DNA of 64,000 bases from Ptiloglossa arizonensis. Its lineage: Eukaryota > Arthropoda > Insecta > Hymenoptera > Colletidae. Below the pieces are notes generated by a model. It had not been told where the DNA came from. It ran no database searches and saw nothing but the letters and a program-made list of their open reading frames with translations. How positions within the stretch are numbered: position 1 is the first letter of the stretch; the number at the start of each line of letters is the position of its first letter. The stretch is taken from positions 4,450,029-4,514,028 of the forward strand of contig NC_135061.1 of NCBI RefSeq assembly GCF_051014685.1. Direction: 5' to 3'. Below, one piece after another: positions 1-12,512 of this stretch. The translations under genes and the position numbers were made by a program.

Positions 1-404
1 AACAAATTCGAATTTAGCGCTAGCTTCGTTGAACATCCAAGCAGTTGAGTTTAATAAACTCGTCATTAATTAATTGTTTTGTGTTCGTTACATGGTGATA
101 CATTTGTATAGAACTGAAGATATTCTACTTTGAAGAAGCAAACAACCAAGTAAGTACAATTTTACTATTGTACAGTGTTTATATCATTGTTGTATATAAT
201 ACAACAAATTCGAATTTAGCGCTAGCTTCGTTGAACACCCAAGCAGTTGAGTTTAATAAACTCGTCATTAATTAATTGTTTTGTGTTCGTTACATAGTGA
301 TACATTTGCATAGAACTGAAGATATTCTACTTTGAAGAAGCAAACAACCAAGTAAGTACAATTTTACTATTGTACAGTGTTTATATCATTGTTGTATATT
401 GTCC
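1..404. repeat. 202-bp tandem duplication
   Basis: Two nearly identical copies stand head to tail: one begins at position 1 and the next at 203, and they differ by only a few bases. Each copy ends in a purine-rich stretch followed by a perfect splice-donor-like GTAAGTA (about 154 and 356) and, 26 bases on, a TTGTACAG acceptor-like string. That spacing is too short for an intron. The window starts inside the array, so there may be more copies to the left. No coding function is evident. Confidence 0.85.
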
Positions 405-1693
405 TACTTCAGTCCTGGGTAGCAAAAAATTTGATACATTTACCATAAATAACTCGACCGCAACGACTGAATTGAACGTATTGTTAAATTGCACGTTTAC
501 TTCGGAATTGTTCAACAATGCGATACGATTGATCGGACGTCGTCGATCGTCTGATAATGAAAATGATAATCTCGGGTTATCGGGAGCTGCCTACTTTTAA
601 GATAATTACAATGGTCGAAGATAGAGTCCAAGAGACAGTCGTTCCTTTGCCGTTGGGCCATGTGCATCTATTTCGTTTACATAATCACCGGTGGGAATTA
701 AACGACAGTTCATTGTTTTCTAACGATTAAGGTCAGTGGCAATTATATCACAACAAATTACATACATTTCCCAAGTACGAGAACATCTTTTAAGCGATCT
801 GAGCTGTGCTTTCTCCCGAACATAGTTTACGACATTTACTCAAGATAGCGTAAGATGAATACATCGAAAACTTCGTTACCCAAAGAATGATTCTTATGGT
901 AGTTGATCAACTCGACCAACCGATAAGACAAAACTGACTGTAAATAATTCCGGTAAACTTATTAATCCGGCCTATTTGTTCCACGACGTGATTGCTATCA
1001 ATGGACGATGAACAGTCCGAGTAACATCGTATTTCGACGAAGTAGCATTAAGACGACAATAATGATCGGAGACGCGGACATTTCAGAGTTCAAAAGCTAT
1101 TACGGCGCCCGGATGTTCGCAACTAACTCCAATACACATATCCGTGATCCGTACGTGTACAGAATTGTTAAGGTGGGTCCACACTTGTAGCGAAATAGCC
1201 GAACAAAACGTTTGTCAACACCTGGTTTAAGGAACCGACACGTTGCGGTGGTGCAAGGATGAACTTTCATCCCGTGTACTCGTATGGGGGTTACCAGGTT
1301 GCTTTCAGAGTCCACGTGAGAAGTACGAGAGGAATAGAAGGGTTAGGAGTAGATGGTGGCGTATTGTAATTAGAAATGTTACAGTGACCTCCTTGAGTCA
1401 CATTCAAGTGACATGTAAAACGATACTCTTGCGAGTGCAAGCCGTCAAATGTGTTTCTTCTCCATTACTCGGTCACAGAAGCCTGTGACGATGGTCTCTC
1501 TTGGTATACCTCGCGAGAAGGTATTCTAGTCTAGGAAAGGAAAAGTGATATAAGATATTGCATTGAAACATTGCCCTGTTATGCATACAATAACGATCTT
1601 CGGATTGTTATTCGATCGAGACGGGACTGTAATAGCCTAAAGGACAGATGGATGAAATTTGATGGTTATCTTCCTAACTCGCTCGAGTAATTA
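405..1693. other. Intergenic, no supported gene
   Basis: Short open frames occur here on both strands (for example 370-600 and 1243-1488). They overlap one another and show no recognisable domain or splice context. I see no gene that can be supported. Confidence 0.5.
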
Positions 1694-1824
1694 TTGGGTT
1701 GTACGGAAAGTGATTTCGTTTTCCAAAATGGAGAATATATAGTTTGATAAAATGTTTATACATTTAAAAAAAATCGTGTTTCATTTTCACCAAGAAAAAC
1801 GAAATGACTCTCCGAACAATTCAA
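1694..1824 (+). mobile_element. mariner-like MITE, copy 1
   Basis: A 131-bp element bounded by TA. Its ends are imperfect inverted repeats: it begins TTGGGTTGTACGGAAAGT and ends with the matching CTCTCCGAACAATTCAA. The interior has the sequence CAAAATGGAGAATATA in common with the copies at 11804 and 39685. Ends of this type belong to mariner transposons of insects. There is no transposase, so it is a short non-autonomous derivative. Confidence 0.8.
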
Positions 1825-2213
1825 TACTTTCATTGTGTCTAGTAGTGCAAAAAATTATGTCGATAAAAAAATACGCATTGAATATTCGCTGAAAAGCTCG
1901 AGATTTTCTGGAGCTACGAAAAACTCTAGTGTACTATTGCAGAGTTTACTATATGTGACTTGTTTTTACCATTTTTCACTTGCTCTGACTGTTTCACACT
2001 CTCTTCCTTAATATAAACATAGATGGAACGCGTCTCGTTACGAGGGGAGATAAGAGCGATTAAATTTTATATTCTTCCCTGTGATTGTGTCACGGTACGA
2101 TCCCAAGCTACTAGATACTTGACACAATGAAAGAGAAGTTGTATGCATCGGGATTGAGAGCGAGAGCGAGCGATGCACGGTTAACATTTGATCGTGATAT
2201 GTTTTATGTATCA

Positions 2214-3032
2214 ATCAATAACTATCCAACGACGATCGTGATCAATTGTAAAACATTTTTGTAAAAAAATAAAAACACACTAATCTCGTCAAATTTGTAG
2301 ATGCTAATGCAATTTCGTAACTTGGAGAATCTAAAGACAAATATTAACATTTTCCTTATCGGTAAAAGTTTCCTACACACGCACGCATAATCAGTAAATT
2401 AATATATAGAAATAACATTTTCGAAAGTTCAATATCAATAACTATCGTTTTGTAATAGAAAGAAACTATTACCCTGAAAACTATCGATAAAGAACACACG
2501 TACTTGAAAATAAGAAATCTTTTTTTTCTGGTCACCCTCGCATTTTTCAATAAACGAGATTTCTTCAAGAAACAATTTCCAGTCCGTTTTCTCCGTTATT
2601 AACTAACACATATCGATCAATAACTATCCAACGACGATCGTGATCCATTATAGAATATTTTTGTAAAAAAACAAAAACACACTAATCTCGTCAAATTTGT
2701 AGATGCTAATGCAATTTCGTAACTTGGAGAATCTAAAGACAAATATTAACATTTTCCTTATCGGTAAAAGTTTCCTACACACGCACGCATAATCAGTAAA
2801 TTAATATATAGAAATAACATTTTCGAAAGTTCAATAACTATCATTTTGTAAATATCGATAACTATTATTTTCTAAGAAAAATAAACTATTATCCTGAAAG
2901 CTATCGATAAAGAACACACGTGCCTGAAAATAAGAAATCTTTATTTTCTGGTCACCCACGCATTTTTCAATAAACGAGATTTCTTCAAGAAACAATTTCC
3001 AGTCCGTTTTCTCCGTTATTAACTAACACATA
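2214..3032. repeat. Tandem duplication of about 400 bp
   Basis: The block 2214-2613 is repeated at 2616-3032 with scattered substitutions and an insertion of roughly 20 bases near 2845. Both copies run from ATCAATAACTATCCAACGAC to TTAACTAACACATA. No coding potential is visible. The flanks 1825-2213 and 3033-4015 hold nothing I can support. Confidence 0.85.
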
Positions 3033-4015
3033 CAGCATCGAAGTCAAACGTGCTCTATTGACAGAATATTTCTGTCACTCGTTGTACACACGTACACGAA
3101 CGGGATGATTACTAAACGGCGTGCCGAAGGTCGATACGTAAACGAACGATTTGTCAATACAGACTGCATTGTCCTCGCTAACTTTGGAAAAATAGTTTCC
3201 GACACGTCGTAATTCGAACAATCCTCGATAAATGTTCCAATCGCGCAAGACACGCTCGCAAATTTAATACTACGAAACTACACAATTCGAATGACTTTAA
3301 TCAGGTATAATTCTACATAAATTAATGTATGCATTCCTAGCCACACATGTCGAAACAACTCTACAAGTACTTTGAATCTATTGGCGATTTTTACGAAGGA
3401 ATTTTAATACGTGTTTTTCCTTACAGAAAATACGTCGAAACTCTTCTCAGTTACGATACTTTCTTTCCCTATAAAAATATTAAATAATATTCGGTCGTTA
3501 ACCGAACCTTCGGTGTAAAGATTCTCCAAAATAGAAACAAAGTTGCTGAAAAACACAAGTGTTCTAAACGAAAAATTTCGCTGAAATAAGTACTTCCTTA
3601 AGAAAATCATAAAATTCTAAACTAACATTTATCTGTTTCGTTCAAATTATTTATTCGCGTATAGTAATTTCGTCGAAACACTGATACGATAAGTATTGTG
3701 AATTTTGTAACATTTTTATTTTCGAAAAGTCTCGACTATTGGTATAACATCGATTAGTTTTACATGGTAGACAATTACAGCGATCTGATCACCGACAGCA
3801 TCTCTGCTTGGTAACGTTCCTAGTAACAAACAACAACTAAAATCGAATCGACGAACGAACGACACGACGAACAAGAAATCAAGTCGGTTGTATCAGGCTT
3901 AGTGTCGCACAGGTATATACACATGTATGTATACAATTGAAGCGAATAACTCATCGGGTCGGACAATGCAGATTATTCGAGGACTCGTCAGAGCATAATA
4001 GCGGAGAAATTATTA

Positions 4016-5074
4016 TCAGGATGACTCGATCGCTCGAACAAACAAACGACCTTCCGTAGGTGGACGAAGAGACACCGAAACGATTAAACGTTTAGGCCCA
4101 GCGTTCGCCATGATGACCGAACTCAATGGTCGAGCACAGAAACGCGCGGTGGAAGCATTAAACCTCGTCAATATCGTTTTGTCCGGTGAACCGTTTCGTT
4201 CGCTCGTCGACGATCCGTCTCGCGTGTTCTTCGTTCCGTTCGCGAGCCCGTGTCGTCCAGGTAGGAGAAAAAGGTAGGTTTGATTGGAAAACAGTGCCTC
4301 TTTCCGGTTTAAGTTCGTTATCGGTGTCAGAGTGAACGCGTGCACGATAGAACGCGTCGCAGATACCGGATAAGTGGTTCGGTAGTCGGTTCGAGAACAC
4401 AGAAGCTCGATAGTAAAGTTTACGCACGGTGGATCGGTACGAAGAGTTTGTTTTGCCTCGTGATTGTGTTTTCCGAGCGAGTCGATCCTCGAGTCGTCCA
4501 CGTTTGCTCGTCCCTTTCCACCGGCACAGTCGATGATAATCGTGCCGCGCACGCATTGTTTTTCCTATCTGTATCGTTCGAACGACGACTACATCCGCTG
4601 GTCCAATCGCTCTTCACCTTGTTGTTTCAATGGGCAACAACCGTCCAAGGACTGCTACGTAGACACGGTCAACAACCAGAGATTTCGATCACAATTCGAA
4701 CCAGCCGGAGAATCACTCTGTAGCATTCTCGCGACTCTTGGGGATGACTTATCGAGCAAACAACGTGCGTATAATAATCTCCTCTCGCGCAAAGTCGTAC
4801 TATTAATATCGCAGAACTTGCAACGGTAGTGGTTTGTTGCTCGAATTGTCAATCGATTCCTCGACTGACCTTTTTCGTATTCTTTATCGATGCGTTCGAT
4901 TTTATCTGTCGATAGGGAACGTTCTCGAGGATTTCGACGAATTTGGTCTTTTTTAGAGACTGGGTACAACTTTAGACAGAATCGAATGTTATTACGATCG
5001 AACGAGGATTGTCGTAACGTACACGCTTCGTAAATATGATAGATCGTTTGAACAGTATCCCCATCACAATTCAT
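4016..5074. other. GC-richer block, possible promoter or 5' UTR
   Basis: This stretch is richer in G, C and CpG than its surroundings. It has open frames on both strands, such as 178 codons on the minus strand (4552-4016) and 127 on the plus strand (4340-4723). Overlapping open frames on both strands are what low TAA/TAG density in GC-rich DNA gives by chance. None looks like a known protein. Donor-like sites (CCAGGTAGG near 4259 and AAGGTAGGT near 4272) would fit a non-coding first exon of the zinc transporter downstream, but this is inference. Confidence 0.35.
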
Positions 5075-5996
5075 CGTATAGCATTATCGTAACCATGGGT
5101 AATTTCCTCTAATAGAAGTGCGCTACTTGAATGCACGCCATGTTTCGCGATGTGTGAAGAGTGCAACCGAGAGTAATTAGGTACCTGTTTAGACGACGGT
5201 GGTTTTCCAACGAATTTCATATTTTATTTCGAGAGAAGTATCGAGATTAGAACACTCCGAGTTGCTCTATCGTGATATTTATCTCTTGCTCTACGAGTAA
5301 GAAAAATGTCTGGTTAAAATGTTATCGTTCACCCTTTCGGAAAAGCAATCATAAGAGAAACGAAAAACGTAAAGACAAACTTGAATATAAGTGCAGTCAC
5401 TTATTTAAAGAATTTTGAAAATGTTTTCCAAAAATGTTAAGGAGAGTTAAATTATGTATAAAAAAAGTTGAATCAACTTTTATCTATGTTCTCTGTTAAA
5501 GAAAACAGTAAACGAAATTCTTATCCATTGTATGAGACGACGAAGATATTTATCTTCATCATGAGTGTTGTTAACAGCAATTGTAGCGTTGCTCTATTGT
5601 TCGACGTGCCCAAGCATAAATGAATTTCGTCAAGGTTCATTTTAATAATTTTTACCGACAATAACATGTAGCGGGGAATGGTTCGAGCTATAAATTGTAA
5701 TTAAGGTGGTCCTCACAAGGGAACAAATGTTGTAGAATTCGTAAATGGTTTTAATATAATCGAAGTTCATAAGATAAGAAACGATACTACTTTTGAGGAG
5801 ACTTGATAAAACGGTCAGGAATTGGTATCCTTTACAGTAAACAAGGAAATGCAAATATGAAACTCAGACATACGTTTAAAATTCATTTTCTTCTACTATA
5901 TAGAGTGTCTGTATTCTTAGCAAACTGTACGACCTAAATCAATTTTTGCAATTTATTATAGATTTCGAACAAGGAGAGCGATATTTATTTTGTTTT

Positions 5997-6209
5997 TTAA
6001 CCCTTTGAACTCGAGAAGAGTAATTCAATGTACTATTTCCGACCCGGGAAAACTTTGCGATTTGGAATTCAAATTGGAATTTAAATATTACGTTTTTGTA
6101 GAGTGTAAACGTATGTATGCGAAGTATATAAAAATGTTCCATTCCAGATTAATTTTACAACTTAAAGCTAAAGCTAGTAGCAAAGAAGCATCGAGTGCTT
6201 AAGGGTTAA
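5997..6209. mobile_element. TTAA-flanked MITE, piggyBac-like ends
   Basis: A 213-bp unit bounded by TTAA on both sides. The left end reads TTAACCCTTTGAACTCGA and the right end, on the other strand, reads TTAACCCTTAAGCACTCGA. TTAA target duplication with a TTAACCC terminus is typical of piggyBac-family elements. Short open frames inside it (about 70 codons on each strand) are not taken as genes. It lies just upstream of the zinc transporter start codon. Confidence 0.7.
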
Positions 6210-6517
6210 TAGAAAGCTCTAGTGTTTTTACATTATATGAAACTGCTGTCAACTGGAGCCAGTAACAATATTACAGTTAATATATGTATATTACAAATGG
6301 AATTGAATTATAATCATAGCAAGTAGTTTCAATACAGCTCAGTTTGACAGAAGGTATTCGAAATGGAATTTGATTACTAAATATAATTGAATTTAGTAAT
6401 CGTATTTCGTTTGATCGTATTTCACTGCAAGAGTAGAGAAAAAGCTTATCGTAAGAGAATGCAACAGTGACTGATAGGTTAACAGGTGAAACGTTAAGTA
6501 AACTTTGATGCAGGATC

Positions 6518-9500
6518 ATGGCTGTGAAAGAATGGTTCAGGAGGCTGCAGCCGGTTCAGTTGTACCTGATCCTGTTCTTCACCACTGCTTTCTTCATCGT
6601 CGAGATCGTTGCTAGTCATGTAACTCACTCGTTAACGTTACTGCTTAACGCATATCACATGCTGTGCAACGTCATAGCACTTGCAGGCTGCATCGCATCG
6701 ATCAAGGTAAGTTTCCCTATATTTTTCATTCACGAAATCCAAAACGTTTCGATTTGTATCGTTCGAATCCGTGTCAACGCTGTCACGTATTCGCGCACGT
6801 TTCACGCACATTTAAGTCAAAGAGGTGTTATCTTGTTATTGGTGTAAAAATGAAATAAAATCAAATAGATCGAAGGATGTTGGATGTGTACTTAACGTCA
6901 GGGACACGCAACGATTAATTTTATCACAACACTGTTACTAAGATTGTAATATTGTGCGATACAATGGACTTTCAGATGACACCAGAGTTCAAATAAAATA
7001 TTTCTTCCGAAATATTGGATGATAAAATTAACTTTCAGAGTATTATAAAAATGTTTACAAACGGTCTTTCCATTTCTCTTCACTGTTAAAGTCACTCTCG
7101 AAATAATGTCCACGTGTTGCGACACGCTTTGAAAATTTTGAAAATACTTAAAAAATTCGAGAGTACAAAAATAATCATTTCAAATACTAGTGTATCCATT
7201 TTTTGTAGTATAGCCATCGTCAAAGTGATAGCAGTCATAGGGGCAACAGTAGTTCCAGTTCGTTACAAAACTCTGTAATTTGTATCAATAACGAAGATCG
7301 AGGTTCTGTGACATCCCTGTCAACGAAAACGAAGGTAATGATAAAAACATTTTTAATCTCGTTGCATCTCTCCTAGTCCGAGATAATAATTCTTATTAAT
7401 ATCTATAAATGATATTTCCACTGTGCAGATAAGACGATATAAATTGAGTCTTTTAGAAGGAAAACTTATCAACACCATGAAATAAAAAATAAAGAAAATT
7501 GATATTACAGACATTGTTTCTTAAAATTTGAAAAATTTTAAAGACTAAAGTTGAACTAAATTCGTTACCTACCCCGTACTCGAGAAAACTGTCGGTTCCG
7601 ATTTTATAACTTGATAGCGGGAACAACTGTAATGTTATCATAATTACTATCCTGCTAGAAATCGTTTCTTCTTATTAGCAATCACGATCGGATCGAAGAA
7701 TGAAGAACACTTTTGGATGGGCAAGAATAGACATTCTTACTATGCTTGTCTGCTGCGTTTTCCTCGCATCGTTCTGTTTTTCCTTGCTGGTGGAAGCATT
7801 GCAGACTCTAATACACATAGACCATTTGGACGAAATGCATCATCCAGTGCCTGTTTTAGCTATTGGTGCATCCGGTATCCTTCTCAATGCTTTTTGTTAC
7901 ATATTAATAGGAGGATACACCTTCAATCAGGGCATCGTTCTTCACGTTACAATGAACGGGGACGTGATACTACGAAGGTAAATTATTAATTTTGCAATAA
8001 AATTTCACAGACTTGCTTCTATCCATTGCATCTAAAAGATTACTACATTGCTCGATATCGTTACTGTCATTGGTCGATATCAGTTTGATGGTTCGTTCAC
8101 TTCGAACAAAATAATTCGTTCGTCGAAAAAAAATTTACAAAAGATTTTATATTAATTTCTATTCAATTCTAAAAGAAATTTTCTAGTAAAATAGAATCTT
8201 AGAGCAAAATTAGGTACTTGCGTGACTGTACATTACACGTGCCCTATCTAACGTGTCTCTTTAACACGCGTTCAAAATTGTAATCTTTAGTGAGAACTTG
8301 CATATCTTTCTACTGACAACGGATTGTAAGATGTTCGGTTGAAAGATACTCTTTATCTGTTTTCAGAAACGTTACTTCACAGCAAACGGAGGAAGGTGAA
8401 CGACAGCTATCGACGCAAACCAGACGAAGTCCCTTGGGTATACCAAAAAGCCAAGGTTTTCGAGAAACGTGTCGTGATGTGCTTGGCTGCGTTTTCGTGA
8501 TGTTAGTGTCTACCTTAGTGTATTTCACTGACTCCAACGTGGCCAAATACATTGACCCTCTGTTTGCCTTTATTTCCTCAATATCTCTTTTCCTTCTTAG
8601 TTATCCGTATAGTGAGTACTAACATGCAAATTCGTATACCTTCTGAACAAATTTCTGGTTCCATTATGATATTTGCGAAAACTCTATTTCTAGTGAAAGA
8701 ATCTGGATTAATACTTCTTCAAACGATTCCGAACCATATAAATATCGACTCCCTTAAGAGGGAATTACTGGAAGCATTCCCAGGCATCGTGAATGTTCAT
8801 GACTTGCACGTGTGGCAGCTAACGGGGCAAAAGATCATATCTACGGCACACATCATATTTTTGGATCCGACGGTGAGCTGTTTTACGATAAATTTTAGGG
8901 AGATAGCGAATAAGTGCTATTGAATTACAAAGAATTTGTTCTACAGGTTTATGCCAGCATTACCAATCAGGTTACAGAATTTTTTATAGAAATGGGAATA
9001 ACCCAAGTGACTATACAACCAGAGTTTCACAAGGTAAGCAAACCATTATATTAATCGTACATTAATCAAAAATTTCTAAACACGAGGATAAATAAATATG
9101 TATTATTACCAAATGTATAATATAACCGTGCCAAACTATAACCGTGAAAAAATTTCAAGAAAATATTCGTTAGTAACACGTGTACAGCGGTTTCAATTCA
9201 CAGAAATTTCAGTAATCTAATATTCTAAATTAACTCGGTACTACCCACGACCAAGAATTATTGTTCGTCACGAGTAATACCGATTACCAGGTCTCACCAT
9301 CAAAGTTCCATCGATGTCCCTCGACACGCAATACAAACGAAGTTACTATATCGAGAAGATGGAAGGAATCAAAGTTCCTTCGATCTGCTCGTTTACTTCT
9401 GTCGAGCAATTACATTATGAAGAAAATGAGATAAAATTGAGAAAGACGCGACGCGAACCGTGGAGTTGGTCCTACTAGGTTCTGTTTCCCCTTAGTGGAC

Positions 9501-10215
9501 TCGATTCGAAAGAAAATGGCCGATGCTTCCGAAAGAAGTGCCCCATTTCTCCACAATTCCGTGTTCGGAGCTATTGGTTGTGAATTTAGAATATTAGATT
9601 AGTGAAATTTCTGTTTATTGAAACTAATTAAAAAGTACATCATAGTTTGGTGATATCAACAGAAATATACCCCTCCATCAGGGTTGGTTCTGTAAAATCG
9701 AGAGAAGCGAGCAGCGAAATTCATGGTGGCCATCACAGTCGAAAAATATAAGGAAATCTTTTATTTTGTCTTTTAATTTAGTTGCATTTTAATTTCGACA
9801 GATAAGACCAAATATGGAGAGAACTGGTTGTTTGATTCGTTGTCATGGTGAGCACTGCAGTTCGTCACAGTGTTGTTCCAAGGAAAAGTTTATGGAAGAT
9901 TCGTGTTTGGACGTATCGATAAAACAAAGACATTCTATAAACAAGAAACTCGAGGGAAAGGAAATTATTCCAGCTCCATCTGTGGTTGATCTGAAGAGAT
10001 TTATTCTCCACGATAACGAGGGACCACGGTCTTATCAACCGAGGAGCGACAACATAACAGACAGAAGCGCGTGTTGCTCGGACGATGGAGAAGTACAAGT
10101 TAATAAAGATAAAACACTCGACAGCGGTTCCTATGCGATAAACGTAGATGTCAATGATCAGAAATGCACTACAAGTCGTAGAGACTCGGACCAGGAGATC
10201 ACATCTGAACATTGA
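6518..10215 (+). CDS. SLC30A1: ZnT1-type zinc transporter (SLC30, cation diffusion facilitator)
   Basis: Membrane transporter expected to move zinc out of the cytosol as a dimer. Coding exons: 6518-6706, 7679-7977, 8367-8611, 8694-8872, 8947-9033 and 9802-10215. All phases agree, giving 470 residues against about 500 for vertebrate ZnT1. Helices 1-2 lie in exon 1, and exon 2 starts with the family motif KNTFGW. The cytosolic domain carries KESGLILLQTIP, HDLHVWQL and TIQPEF, close to ZnT1, followed by a cysteine-rich tail (C-x3-C-x3-C-x4-CC type). The histidine-rich loop between helices 4 and 5 is missing. The two intramembrane metal sites, HxxxD in classical ZnTs, read H47-xxx-N51 and D200-xxx-C204. 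The protein may therefore be a divergent ZnT1/ZnT10-like paralogue with altered metal choice or activity. Start chosen at the first ATG of an exon whose frame runs into helix 1. Confidence 0.9.
9034..9801 (+). other. Last intron of the zinc transporter
   Basis: An intron of 768 bp between the exon ending in HK and the tail exon. I see no coding, RNA or repeat feature in it. Confidence 0.7.
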
Positions 10216-10783
10216 CGTTAACTCTCGAACAAATAATACTCCAACGACTGGACAAAGCTTTATCATATTTTTATACAGCAGGGACCAACTTATGTACATT
10301 AAACTTCAAAACGTAAAATCGTAATTTAGTTTTTACGTAGTTAGTTAGTATTTAATTACAGACCTCTGTTTTTAATATTGTAGCTATGACATTTGTTGTT
10401 TTATTGTAAATATTTAGTATTAAGATATGCAATATTCGATAGAGCGTACATAATGACGAAACGTGGAAACATTGTTTAATTAGAATTTTTGCTGTTGAAG
10501 ATTAATGTTTACCACGTATTCTTAGATTCTTGAGATAAATGTTTGATCGATTCTAGTGAAAACCAAAATAATATTTCACAGCTGTTGATGAAACGTTTCT
10601 GATTTGCATTCAAAGGTATTATTTTTACAAGCTCTATCTTATCTAATTCAACAGAGTGCAGCAAGTAAGAACGAAACTTACAAGTGGAACATATTTTGTC
10701 ATCTCTCCATACGATCGTGAAAATATTTGCATTTAACTTTTTAAATATTTTACGTCACTTTTTACACACAAAAGTATATTTTA

Positions 10784-10789
10784 AATAAA
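10784..10789 (+). terminator. Poly(A) signal AATAAA of the zinc transporter
   Basis: AATAAA lies about 570 bases after the transporter stop codon in AT-rich 3' sequence. It is a plausible end of the 3' UTR. Confidence 0.4.
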
Positions 10790-11803
10790 AAGACTGGATG
10801 TTACTAGTAAAGATTTCAATAATTTGTATATATTTTTACCTAGTACAAATCATCCACAGTTGATCAATGTACAAGTCGATGTGAAATATTCCTCCAAAGA
10901 AAATAGTGGATGGTGTAATAAAAAAAATTCTTTTGTAGTTTAGAATTATTAGTCTTTTATTTATTATACGTTCTATACGATACAGCCCAATGTTAACGTT
11001 GAAAATGTATTTGTACTACTTTGTTCAAAATATCTAAAATGCAATCTGCATGCATTTACATTGTGCAAAAGGTGAAGCAGTAACTGTGTTTTTGCTCAGG
11101 TAGAATTTTATACATACAAGATGTGACCAGTAGAGTTCGTAAAGATGAGTACAAATAATGTCATGTACATACAGATGCACCTGCAATCTAAATGTTTCAA
11201 GGACGTTCAATCTTTTTCATTTATGAATTTATGTTGTTATATAAGTATATTCTACTGAACACTGCTTAATGCATTGAAAGTTCAATCTGCCAAATAGTAC
11301 ATTCTCTCGAAATTCTTAGATACATGCTCTTGAATTAATTTCGTTCATAGTTTGTGTCTAGTACTGTAGATATTCTGACATTTGTTTATTAATATTCCTT
11401 TATCTGAACTGTGTCGTTAATTCAATTTGTTGTTATCGTTAAATAGTAATCATCTCGTTCTCCTGCATTTTCATGTACTGCTTGATATGTGCAATTAGAA
11501 AATCTCGTGTCTGAGATTCCAGTTCCTGATTTCATTTTTTGTTAGATCAAAGTAAAAAATGCTAGACTAAACGTCGATAAACACCGTCGACGAGAAGGTC
11601 TATTTAGAATAGCGTTTATTACTTTTCAAAAAGCCGATAAATTCTAACAAGAGAAGTGATTTCTATATCTTAGAATATTCGTATACTCAATATACGAAAA
11701 GTGACGAAAACTTTCGTCAAGGTTTTGCGTTATGAAGAAATTTCTGAAAATCGTTTCTATTTTAACGTTTTTCTCGAAGCTCCCCTCTTAACTCGAGTAT
11801 CTA
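10790..11803. other. Intergenic, zinc transporter to Pvr
   Basis: AT-rich sequence with no coding features that I can support. The mariner-like element follows at 11804. Confidence 0.5.
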
Positions 11804-11931
11804 TTGGGTTATTCGGAAAGTGATTTCGTTTTCCAAAATGGAGAATATACAATACAATAAAATGTTTATACGCTCTAAAAAAATCGTGTTTTATTTAAAA
11901 AAAAAACGAAATGACTTTCCAAACAACCCAA
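11804..11931 (+). mobile_element. mariner-like MITE, copy 2
   Basis: A 128-bp element with TA on both sides. It starts TTGGGTTATTCGGAAAGTGA and ends TTTCCAAACAACCCAA, a good inverted repeat. The interior is closely related to the copies at 1694 and 39685. Confidence 0.85.
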
Positions 11932-12359
11932 TAGAATATACCGTTCACCGAATACTCGAGAGCGATAGTTAAAAGATCAATGAAAAAAGAAGAAATAAAA
12001 TTCGGTAAAGATCACATTTCTTAGGTATGCCGAAAGAATCACCGATAGAGCAAAAAAATAATAAATTACTCGATACTGGATTTGTGCAATTGTTAACCGA
12101 GAAAAGTGCCTTGAAAAGTCGAAGAATTACCGTGCAAGAGAAACCGGGGTGCCTCGTACACGATACGAGTCGACGAAATAAAAATATCGTCCGACGGTGC
12201 CGGTCGAATTGTAATTGTACGACTAAAGTTTCACGGTTAGATTCGAGCGCGAAGCAAATCAAGGAGAACAGCGTTAAGATGACGTCGTCGCCGATAACTT
12301 GTAAGCAGAACGGAGAATCGCCGGGGTGGGGCCTGCTCGTGGAATTGTGTCCGTAACCC

Positions 12360-12512
12360 GTTCGTTCAGTGAGAAAGTGCGCGTAGAACCACGTAGAGCG
12401 GCCGCGAGCGTTGCCGAGCGAGGTGATCGCGTGAATACAAAGTCGCTTCTGGCTGCCTTACCAACATGTGAAAAAGTGCGAACGAGACTGTAAACGGCGA
12501 CACAGGGGAAAA
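12360..12512 (+). promoter_or_regulatory. Pvr 5' UTR and promoter-proximal GC-rich block
   Basis: GC-rich sequence directly upstream of the Pvr signal-peptide ATG. It contains gcggccgcg and several CpG-rich strings, unlike the AT-rich surroundings. It is interpreted as 5' UTR. The transcription start is not defined by any core element I can see. Confidence 0.4.

Noticed and set aside
4016..4552. 178-codon minus-strand open frame
   Set aside because: Other long frames overlap it on both strands, as expected in a GC-richer block, and the predicted protein has no known motif.
9865..10299. 144-codon minus-strand frame
   Set aside because: It is the antisense shadow of the last zinc-transporter exon.
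12027..12356. 109-codon open frame upstream of Pvr
   Set aside because: No recognisable domain, no splice link to the Pvr ATG, and a frame also runs on the opposite strand. Most likely 5' flank or UTR sequence.
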